Part shown: in pieces, positions 1 through 5,374 of the stretch
Layout of the letters: each line of letters opens with the position of its first letter
How positions within the stretch are numbered: the first letter of the stretch is position 1
Origin: Halieaceae bacterium
GTDB taxonomy: Bacteria > Pseudomonadota > Gammaproteobacteria > Pseudomonadales > Halieaceae
Length of the DNA: 7,622 bases
Reading direction: 5' to 3'
Assembly: GCA_009886815.1 (NCBI GenBank)
Contig: QXYP01000046.1
Coordinates: 1 to 7,622 of the forward strand
The notes under the pieces: generated by a model
What the model was told of the DNA's origin: nothing
What the model saw: the letters and a program-made list of their open reading frames with translations, nothing else
Databases searched by the model: none
Position numbers and translations under genes: made by a program

Positions 1-71
1 TGACTTTCAACGACCCGCCACAGCGACCGCAGATTAAAAGCTCGCCAACAGCGTGAGGTAGTCACCTTCAT
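1..71 (-). CDS. Possible 5' end of a minus-strand gene, cut by the left edge
   Basis: Reading leftwards from an ATG at 71-69, the frame stays open to the window edge for 23 codons, beginning MKVTTSRCWRAFNL. A GGA-type ribosome-binding site (GTGGAAAGC) lies directly upstream of the ATG, which is the main support. The peptide is too short to recognise and I assign no function. The plus strand here has only short tails that stop at 37 and 56, which could instead be the 3' end of a gene entering from the left. This is a weak call that depends on sequence outside the window. Confidence 0.2.
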   Translation of the reverse strand, partial: MKVTTSRCWRAFNLRSLWRVVES

Positions 72-237
72 GCTTTCCACGCAGTGGCGTCTATTTCGTT
101 AACAGGATAAAGCCAGAGATATTGGTTGCTCGGTTTTACCTGTCTTGAAGAAAGTAACCGCCCGACGAGAGCCATTTTGGCGCTATCTTAAATCAAATAA
201 TCAACGCCATCGAAAAATCCTAATGGCCAGCCCGCAG

Positions 238-354
238 TTATTGACCTAAAACGTTGGTAGCAGACTTTTTGGCTGCCTTTGCGGCTTTTTTCTCTTTTGC
301 CGTTAGCAGTGGTTTCTTTTTGGCACTTTTCTTACTGTCTTGTCCTTTGCTCAT
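238..354 (-). CDS. Small lysine-rich conserved protein (38 aa)
   Basis: The minus strand encodes a 38-residue protein beginning MSKGQDSKKSAKKKP, with a second basic stretch (KEKKAAKAAKKS) and a short tail ending LGQ. About 14 residues are lysine, alternating with alanine, so it should be very basic and probably helical. There is no signal peptide or membrane segment. An AAGGGA ribosome-binding site lies about 8 bases before the ATG. From memory, short MSKG/MGKGxD lysine- and alanine-rich proteins of this type recur in gammaproteobacteria as hypothetical proteins. The function is unknown; binding to nucleic acid or ribosomes would suit the charge but is a guess. It diverges from the gene at 677. 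A plus-strand frame across the same bases is its shadow. Confidence 0.8.
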   Translation of the reverse strand: MSKGQDSKKSAKKKPLLTAKEKKAAKAAKKSATNVLGQ

Positions 355-377
355 GATACGTTCCCTTTGCGGTAAGC

Positions 378-383
378 TTTATA
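378..383 (-). promoter_or_regulatory. Candidate -10 for the lysine-rich small gene
   Basis: On the minus strand TATAAA lies 24 bases before the ATG at 354, followed by a short leader with an AAGGGA ribosome-binding site. No good -35 element sits at the usual distance, so this is only a possible promoter. Confidence 0.3.
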
Positions 384-388
384 AGCCT

Positions 389-403
389 AAAGTCAGTGTG
401 GGC
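389..403 (+). repeat. 15-bp direct repeat, copy 1
   Basis: AAAGTCAGTGTGGGC matches the copy at 488-502 in 14 of 15 bases. The two lie in the intergenic region between divergent genes, so they may be a regulator-binding pair or the trace of a small duplication. Confidence 0.6.
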
Positions 404-487
404 CGACCTAGGGACAATGGTGAGGTTAATGGTCAGGTTAATCGTTACGTTATAACTACTGCGCGTAGCGCCTAATCCACACGTAGC

Positions 488-502
488 AAAGTCAGTATGG
501 GC
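488..502 (+). repeat. 15-bp direct repeat, copy 2
   Basis: AAAGTCAGTATGGGC differs from the copy at 389-403 at one base. The start-to-start distance is 99 bp. Confidence 0.6.
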
Positions 503-676
503 TCATGAACCGCTAATCGATAGGCATAGCTCACATTAGCGAGTGGCTAGACGCGCTTGTGTCTATTATTGAAAACGCCGTATCGATTACCATCCAGCGC
601 TTGCATAGGCCGCTTAAACAGATACGGCAGCAGGATAGCTAAGGCGACCGTTCTTCAAGCATTAGGACACGTACAG

Positions 677-1018
677 ATGAAGAAGTCAGATAAAAAAATC
701 GACAACACGGTTATAAAGGCCCTCACCGAAGTATGTGAGGCGGCGCTTACAGAAGTGGCTGGGTTTAAATGGCTAACCCATTTTGTAAACCACAATGACT
801 TTCCAGATTCACTGTCCGTTGTTTGTGTATTTGACACTAACGTTGAGCTAGCCAATGCATTGGCTGAGCGTAAAGACGATGTTTTGTGTCGTTTGATAAA
901 ACAGGCGCTAGCAGGGTCGAATATCCATATTGCAGACGTGCAACAGCGGGTAAGCTTTGACACTGAAGAAAACTGTCAAATTGAAAACGCAGGTAAATGG
1001 CAGTTGCGTTTTAGATAA
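677..1018 (+). CDS. Conserved small protein often labelled 'Fis family transcriptional regulator' (113 aa)
   Basis: The protein begins MKKSDKKIDNTVIKALTEVC and is 113 residues long. It includes GFKWLTHFVN, then SLSVVCVFDTN, and ends with a segment containing VSFDTEENCQ and a basic C-terminus. I recall similar short proteins in marine gammaproteobacteria annotated as 'Fis family'. The sequence has no visible C-terminal Fis helix-turn-helix (the real Fis DNA-binding end is basic and glycine/arginine-rich), so that label is probably an error carried between genomes. No signal peptide or membrane segment is seen, so it is probably cytoplasmic. The start at 677 is preferred over an upstream ATG at 557 because AGGA lies 9 bases before it and the lysine-rich N-terminus fits the family as remembered. 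Function unknown. Confidence 0.8.
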   Translation: MKKSDKKIDNTVIKALTEVCEAALTEVAGFKWLTHFVNHNDFPDSLSVVCVFDTNVELANALAERKDDVLCRLIKQALAGSNIHIADVQQRVSFDTEENCQIENAGKWQLRFR

Positions 1019-1025
1019 CTCGAGC

Positions 1026-1090
1026 CTAGTCAGATGTAGCGAAATCGACGTGGTCCAATGGGTGTTTTTCGGGCATAAAGCAGGCGTTAA
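1026..1090 (-). pseudogene. Possible C-terminal remnant of a minus-strand gene beside the IS
   Basis: On the minus strand the frame ending at a TAG (1028-1026) reads ...NACFMPEKHPLDHVDFATSD. Its composition looks like a real protein tail, and it starts right where the IS left end is placed. It could be the 3' end of a gene broken by the insertion. Against this, no matching N-terminal half is visible on the minus strand right of the IS, and the frame is short. It could also be a chance open frame. No family is recognised. Confidence 0.22.
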
Positions 1091-1107
1091 GGTATTGCCA
1101 AGTTAAC
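1091..1107 (+). repeat. IS left inverted repeat
   Basis: GGTATTGCCAAGTTAAC pairs with the reverse complement of 1849-1866, GGATTTTGGCAGGTTAAC. The outer GG and the inner GTTAAC are the conserved parts. Similarity may extend outward through TTAA, so the true tip is uncertain by a few bases. Confidence 0.5.
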
Positions 1108-1132
1108 GGGCCAAAATTGCCAAACTCGGCCC

Positions 1133-1816
1133 ATGAATACCTACAAGCGACATCGTTTCCCGCCAGACATCATCAGCTACGCCGTTTGGCTCTATCATCG
1201 ATTCAATCTCAACCACCGAGATATCGAAGATCTACTCGCAGAACGAGGCATCACCGTCAGCCGCGAAGCGATCCGTCTTTGGTGTATCAAGTTCGGAGCC
1301 ATTTATACCCGTCGCTTGAAGAGGAAACACCGAGGCTATGGTGACACATTCTACATTGACGAAGTCTTTGTGAGGATCAATGGCAAGCAGCATTATCTTT
1401 GGAGAGCCGTAGACCAGGATGGGGATGTGGTTGATGTTTACCTTCAGGCCAGACGTGACGGAGCAGCTGCTAAGCGGTTCTTTAGGCGTTTACTCAGATC
1501 ACACGGCAGTGAACCGAGGAAGATAGTCACCGATAAACTACGCAGCTATGGCGTTGCACATCGGGAACTGATTCCCGAGGCGATCCACAGTACTCAACAG
1601 TATGAGAATAATCGGGCTGAGCAATCTCACGAGGCGACCAGGGTGAGAGAACGAGGGATGCGTAAGTTCAAATCAGTCGGTCAGGCGCAGAGAGTTCTGG
1701 GTGCCCATGCAGCGGTTTCAAACCTCTTCAATCTTGGAAGGCATTTGATCGGGGCGAAACACTATCGTGATCTGAGGGTGAGTGCGTTCGCTGAACGGAG
1801 TAAGGCGGTTGCTTGA
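1133..1816 (+). CDS. IS6-family DDE transposase (227 aa)
   Basis: This is a cytoplasmic DDE/RNase H-fold transposase that cuts and joins the ends of its own element; IS6 elements move by replicative cointegrate formation. Residues about 10-55 form the N-terminal helix-turn-helix region (LNHRDIEDLLAERGITV, then IRLWCIKFG), which should bind the ends. The catalytic triad is likely D76 in YIDEV, D134 in VTDKLRSY and E163 in NNRAEQSH, followed by the RxRERGMRKFKS motif typical of the family. The D-E gap of 28 residues is shorter than in IS26-like members but agrees with the subgroup having this motif, as I remember it. The C-terminus ending AFAERSKAVA is intact, and no frameshift is visible. There is no strong ribosome-binding site before the ATG, as is common for weakly expressed transposases. 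Confidence 0.93.
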   Translation: MNTYKRHRFPPDIISYAVWLYHRFNLNHRDIEDLLAERGITVSREAIRLWCIKFGAIYTRRLKRKHRGYGDTFYIDEVFVRINGKQHYLWRAVDQDGDVVDVYLQARRDGAAAKRFFRRLLRSHGSEPRKIVTDKLRSYGVAHRELIPEAIHSTQQYENNRAEQSHEATRVRERGMRKFKSVGQAQRVLGAHAAVSNLFNLGRHLIGAKHYRDLRVSAFAERSKAVA

Positions 1817-1824
1817 GAGTAGGT

Positions 1825-1841
1825 GGCAGAATTCTGCTGCC
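1825..1841. repeat. Subterminal palindrome inside the IS
   Basis: GCAGAATTCTGC (1826-1837) is a perfect 12-bp palindrome, and GGCAG/CTGCC at 1825-1841 can form a 5-bp stem. It lies just after the transposase stop codon. No T-run follows, so it is not a typical intrinsic terminator. It may bind transposase or limit read-through. Confidence 0.4.
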
Positions 1842-1848
1842 TGATTCA

Positions 1849-1866
1849 GTTAACCTGCCAAAATCC
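1849..1866 (-). repeat. IS right inverted repeat
   Basis: Reverse complement of the right end, matching the left repeat at 1091-1107 with one single-base gap. It sits 32 bases after the transposase stop codon. Confidence 0.5.
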
Positions 1867-2014
1867 TTAAATAGCCTCGTTTACTAGGCCCCTTAGATAG
1901 CCGCATGGGATCGTGTTTTCAGTGGGCCTTTAATGCTGACGATGATTGTCATGCTACCTCTGAGAGGTGGATTTGGCCGTCCCTTCCTAATTAGCGGTCA
2001 TCGAGTGACGGCAT

Positions 2015-2076
2015 GCGTCATAAAACTGCAACAAATAGTTCATATATCGGTAAAGATAGCGTCACATAAGTTTCAT
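2015..2076 (+). promoter_or_regulatory. Array of six PhoB-box-like half-sites in 11-bp phase
   Basis: Seven-base units start at 2015, 2026, 2037, 2048, 2059 and 2070, exactly 11 bp apart: GCGTCAT, CTGCAAC, AGTTCAT, CGGTAAA, GCGTCAC, GTTTCAT. The 4-bp spacers are AAAA, AAAT, ATAT, GATA and ATAA, with TTTT after the last. The known PhoB box is a direct repeat of CTGTCAT-like units with the same 11-bp step and A/T-rich spacers. Each unit matches in about 4 or 5 of 7 positions; the first pair is the best. Six units would make three tandem Pho boxes. The array lies 64-126 bases before the receptor start, so phosphate starvation is the likely inducing signal. Binding by another OmpR-type regulator remains possible. 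Confidence 0.65.
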
Positions 2077-2086
2077 TTTTCACCCC

Positions 2087-2092
2087 TAAAGT
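2087..2092 (+). promoter_or_regulatory. Candidate -10 element of the Pho-type promoter
   Basis: TAAAGT matches TATAAT at 4 of 6 positions. It begins exactly 10 bp after the last 7-bp unit, the spacing found in PhoB-activated promoters where the Pho box replaces the -35 element. The transcript would start near 2099, giving a leader of about 40 bases. Confidence 0.5.
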
Positions 2093-2130
2093 TAGCCGTG
2101 TTAAATCGCTGTTAACCGGCAAATTCAGCC

Positions 2131-2135
2131 AGGGG
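2131..2135 (+). promoter_or_regulatory. Ribosome-binding site that decides the receptor start
   Basis: AGGGG ends 5 bases before the ATG at 2141. A GTG start at 2135 would overlap this site and leave no room for it, so the ATG is preferred. The protein then begins MSFFKTARC. Confidence 0.6.
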
Positions 2136-2140
2136 TGTTC

Positions 2141-5100
2141 ATGTCTTTCTTTAAAACTGCGCGATGCGCGATTGTTGCCACTTTTCTTTATGGTTTGTTG
2201 GCAGCTGCCCCCACTCTGGCGGCAGATGAGCTTTTGGTTTATGTGTTTGCCGGTGACGTCCCAGCGGCGGGCACTGAAGTACAGCTCGATCAGACCATTG
2301 TGGGCAAGACCAGCGAAGATGGCTCTCTCCTTGTCGATATCTCAGGACAGGGCAAGCATATTGTTACCGTGGAAGCTAACGGGGGCGCCATTACTGCGCG
2401 CTTTGTCTCAAGGGCTGGACAATTGGTCGATGCGGTCGTGCAGCTTGATAGCGGTGAGACATTTGTTGATGTTTATGGGCAAACCGAAAGCAATATGGAG
2501 CGTAAATCGGCCGCTGAGGGCACCCTCAATATTCGGGTGTTACAGGGTGATAGCGTTGCGACCAATGAGTCGATCTATATCGCCGGCCTCGGCGCTTCAC
2601 TAACCACAAACTCATCAGGAGAGGCCAGTATCACGTTGCCAAGGGGGCGTTATCGGACCCAGGTGGCTGAAAAAACTGCCAACCTCCGTGTCGTGGGAGG
2701 GCTCACCCGCTCAGTGGTGCTCAAAATCGATGAGTCAGCCATGATGATGCAGGTGGCCGCACCGACTCTTGAAGAGGTCATCGTCATCGCAAGCTTCGAC
2801 CCTGCGGGTCTTGAGCTCAGTGAGCGTGACACGACCAATATCGTTGACACAATCGGAGTTGAGTTGCTGGCAAGATTTGCAGACTCTGATGTGGCGGCCT
2901 CGGTGGTTAGAGTGCCGGGAGTCTCAGTGCAAGACGATAAATATGTGTTCATTCGCGGTCTGGGTGGGCGCTATGTCTCGGCTACCCTAAACAACGCGAC
3001 CATGCCGTCTACCAACCCCTCCAAACGGACGGTTCCTTTAGATCTGTTTCCCTCCAATTTTGTGAATCAGTTGGATGTAAAAAAGACTTTCCTCACCCAC
3101 ATGCCGGGCGAATCTACCGGGGGCAACCTCGCCATTAACACCAAGACATTTCCTGATGAGCGTGTGCTTGGTATGAGTATTCAAGGTGGCTATACGACAG
3201 ATTTAACCGGGGAAACTGTTTTTGTCGATGCCCTTGAGGGGGACTTCGACCAAATGGGCTGGGATGACGGCGCTAGAAGTGCGGATCCTGCTTTGGCGGC
3301 AATCTCTGACATGTTGAATTCCGGTGAGGCGGTTGATAGCACCACCGGCCAGGTTTTTACCTTGGACGACGCCACCGCGGGAGAATTGCGACGCGCAGGC
3401 GCCCTGTTGATGAAAGACGGTTTTGATCCCAGCTTTGAATCAGCGGCACCCAGCGGAAAGATGGGCCTCAACTTTGGTGACCTGTTTCTTTTCGATGCCT
3501 CTGAAGTGGGGGTTTATGCCGCCATGAACTACTCCAACGACTGGAGTAAGCGCGACGATGGGGAACGCTACACCTACGAATCACAGGGTGAGGTTGCAGA
3601 CAACTTTCTCTATCGGCAATACACCAACACCGTACAGTTCAACGGGTTTTTGTCAGTGGGTTGGAACGTCGGTGATCACACGTTTGAGTGGAACACCGTG
3701 GCCTCTCGTGTCACCGAAAGCCAGTTAGAGCGATCGGTAGGTCAGGAGGGCGATGAGTTTCAGGCATTGCTTCGGCAAACCATTCAGTGGGAAGAGCGGC
3801 AGTACCTGTCGACACAACTCGCAGGATCGCACTTTTTAAACGATCTGGGTTCTGTTTCCTTGGAGTGGCAGGCGACGGTAAGTCAGGCCGATCGCTACGC
3901 CCCTGATCGCCGGGAATACGACTTTTCGGCCACGTCTAGCGCGACCGATCCAGAGGCATTGAAGTCCCAATACGATTTTCAGCAACCCAATGATCAGCAG
4001 TCAGAATTGTTTAACGGTTTTATTTTGGAGCCGGGCACGATCGTGCGCCGATATGACGATCTGGTTGACGACAATATCGACGTTTCGGCGCAGCTTGGCT
4101 GGGACGTGTTCGACGCCGGAGAAAGCTTCGGCAGACTATCTACGGGTATTCAGCTCATTTTCCGGGAGCGTACCTCAGAAAGCGCGACGTACGGTTTTAA
4201 CGTTAATCAAGTGCGTGATGACTTGCTCCGCACCAGCAATCTGCTGGTTTCCGATGTGGTTTATAGCTGTGACAGCACGTCGTCTAGCGTCCAATGCGGA
4301 TCCGCTACAGAAGGTGGTATTTCCAACGACCCTAATTCTGGTTTGGTGTTTGTTGATAAAACCCTCGCTTCAGATAGCTATGACGCTGAATTGGAGTACA
4401 ACAGCGCGTTTGTCATGTATGACCACACCTTCAACGCGTCCTGGCAGGTGGTTGTGGGTGGCCGTTACGAAACTTACAAGCAGACGACAGATACGTTCTC
4501 ACTACAGGGGAGTGGAGGTGCCGTTCAATCACTAATTGATGAGGACAGCTTTTTACCCAGCCTTGGCGTCAACTGGTTCGTGACCGAGTCGCAGCAAGTC
4601 CGTTTTGCACTTTCACAAACCGTAGCGCGGCCAGACTTTAAGGAGGCCGCTAACGCGACCTTTTACGACAACGAATTCAATGTTCGTGTTCGTGGCAATC
4701 CATTCCTAGAAATTTCCGACATTCTCAACGCAGACTTACGATGGGAATGGTACCTGTCGGAGATGGACAGCGTATCGGTTGCCTTGTTCTACAAAGACAT
4801 GGACAAGCCGATTGAGCGGGTGGTGCAGGCGGCATCGGGTTCAGCCGGTAATTCACGAACATTTCAAAATTCCGATAGCGGAGAGCTGTTCGGTGTTGAG
4901 GTCGATGGTAGGTTTGAATTTCCCTTGGGTGACGGCTATGACCAGAGTCTATTTGTGGCTTTCAACGGCGCCTATATCGAATCTGAAGTCAGCGCTGCGA
5001 ATCAGGAAGCTCGTGCCCTTCAGGGTCAGCCCGAGTACACCGCCAACCTTATCTTTGGTTTTGACAGCATAAGCGCGGGACATCAATTGACGCTGCTGTT

Positions 5101-5338
5101 GAATCAAAACGGTAAATCAATCGCCGATGTCGGCGTATCCGGACAACCCGATGTGTTTCTTGAGCCCAGGCTAGATCTCAATATGGTCTACCGGTTCAAC
5201 ATGTCCGACTCCCTCACGTTGAAGGCGAAGCTAGAAAACCTTCTGGATGAGGAAGTGAAGTACAGCCAAGGCGGGCAGGTGTTCCAAGTCTACCGTCGGG
5301 GTTCTTCTGTTCAGCTGGGTTTTGACTGGCAGTTTTAA
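2141..5338 (+). CDS. TonB-dependent outer-membrane receptor with two N-terminal Ig-like/regulatory domains (1065 aa)
   Basis: An outer-membrane 22-strand barrel-type receptor that should import a large or scarce ligand using TonB energy. The signal peptide is residues 1-27 or 28 (cleavage near APTLA-AD). Two small beta domains follow (about 29-110 and 127-198; VYVFAGDVPAAGTEV and LNIRVLQGDSV starts), resembling carboxypeptidase-regulatory or PEGA folds. The TonB box is likely EEVIVIA at 211-217. The plug (about 225-345) contains VPGVSVQDD, IRGLGGRY at 271-278, LDLFPSNFV, and the PGESTGGNL segment at 322-330. The barrel runs to the C-terminal aromatic residue, ending FDWQF. A cysteine pair (C710 and C719) probably closes an extracellular loop. 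It is long for the family because of the doubled N-terminal domain. The lipoprotein gene follows after 36 bp without a terminator, so they are probably cotranscribed. The substrate is not identifiable from sequence; the Pho-like promoter suggests a phosphorus source. Confidence 0.93.
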   Translation: MSFFKTARCAIVATFLYGLLAAAPTLAADELLVYVFAGDVPAAGTEVQLDQTIVGKTSEDGSLLVDISGQGKHIVTVEANGGAITARFVSRAGQLVDAVVQLDSGETFVDVYGQTESNMERKSAAEGTLNIRVLQGDSVATNESIYIAGLGASLTTNSSGEASITLPRGRYRTQVAEKTANLRVVGGLTRSVVLKIDESAMMMQVAAPTLEEVIVIASFDPAGLELSERDTTNIVDTIGVELLARFADSDVAASVVRVPGVSVQDDKYVFIRGLGGRYVSATLNNATMPSTNPSKRTVPLDLFPSNFVNQLDVKKTFLTHMPGESTGGNLAINTKTFPDERVLGMSIQGGYTTDLTGETVFVDALEGDFDQMGWDDGARSADPALAAISDMLNSGEAVDSTTGQVFTLDDATAGELRRAGALLMKDGFDPSFESAAPSGKMGLNFGDLFLFDASEVGVYAAMNYSNDWSKRDDGERYTYESQGEVADNFLYRQYTNTVQFNGFLSVGWNVGDHTFEWNTVASRVTESQLERSVGQEGDEFQALLRQTIQWEERQYLSTQLAGSHFLNDLGSVSLEWQATVSQADRYAPDRREYDFSATSSATDPEALKSQYDFQQPNDQQSELFNGFILEPGTIVRRYDDLVDDNIDVSAQLGWDVFDAGESFGRLSTGIQLIFRERTSESATYGFNVNQVRDDLLRTSNLLVSDVVYSCDSTSSSVQCGSATEGGISNDPNSGLVFVDKTLASDSYDAELEYNSAFVMYDHTFNASWQVVVGGRYETYKQTTDTFSLQGSGGAVQSLIDEDSFLPSLGVNWFVTESQQVRFALSQTVARPDFKEAANATFYDNEFNVRVRGNPFLEISDILNADLRWEWYLSEMDSVSVALFYKDMDKPIERVVQAASGSAGNSRTFQNSDSGELFGVEVDGRFEFPLGDGYDQSLFVAFNGAYIESEVSAANQEARALQGQPEYTANLIFGFDSISAGHQLTLLLNQNGKSIADVGVSGQPDVFLEPRLDLNMVYRFNMSDSLTLKAKLENLLDEEVKYSQGGQVFQVYRRGSSVQLGFDWQF

Positions 5339-5374
5339 GCCCATCACATTGACTCTCACAGAGATGAAAAAATT

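Larger units (their letters stand above)
355..676. other. Divergent intergenic region with short repeats
   Basis: These 322 bases separate the minus-strand small gene from the plus-strand gene at 677. No convincing gene is present: a longer plus-strand frame from 557 lacks a ribosome-binding site and the typical N-terminus. The stretch holds a 15-bp direct repeat 99 bp apart, a shorter AGGTTAAT pair 12 bp apart (423-430 and 435-442), and the palindrome GTTATAAC at about 449-456. These could be operator sites for one or both divergent genes, but no regulator can be named. Confidence 0.5.
1091..1866 (+). mobile_element. IS6-type insertion sequence, apparently complete
   Basis: The element is about 776 bp with a single transposase gene, typical of IS6-type elements. 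The ends are set by imperfect inverted repeats starting GG and ending GTTAAC (1091-1107 and 1849-1866). They match at 13 of 18 aligned columns with one gap. Four bases, TTAA, flank both sides (1087-1090 and 1867-1870), but no 8-bp target duplication, the usual IS6 footprint, is seen. Either the exact ends are slightly off or the flanks were rearranged after cointegrate formation. It sits between a small housekeeping-like gene and the promoter of the TonB receptor operon, leaving that promoter intact. Confidence 0.75.
1867..2140 (+). promoter_or_regulatory. Upstream regulatory region of the TonB receptor operon
   Basis: These 274 bases between the IS and the receptor start hold no convincing gene. 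A 60-codon plus-strand frame at 1933-2115 has no ribosome-binding site and overlaps the Pho-like array. The left part (1867-2000) shows nothing clear apart from the imperfect palindrome CTAGGCCCCTTAG at about 1884. The right part holds the Pho-like array, a -10 candidate and the ribosome-binding site. Confidence 0.7.

Noticed and set aside
172..182. Small hairpin GCC-ATTTT-GGC left of the small gene
   Set aside because: A 3-bp stem is too weak and no T-run follows; not a terminator.
254..475. 73-codon plus-strand frame starting MVADFLAAF
   Set aside because: It is antisense to the lysine-rich 38-aa gene; its Phe/Leu-rich start is the mirror of lysine/alanine codons. It has no ribosome-binding site.
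557..676. 40-codon N-terminal extension of the gene at 677
   Set aside because: There is no ribosome-binding site at 557, and the composition changes abruptly at the ATG at 677, which has AGGA at a good distance.
1933..2115. 60-codon plus-strand frame between the IS and the receptor
   Set aside because: No ribosome-binding site, no recognisable protein character, and it runs through the Pho-like array.
2135..2140. GTG start for the receptor, two codons upstream
   Set aside because: It overlaps the AGGGG ribosome-binding site that serves the ATG at 2141.
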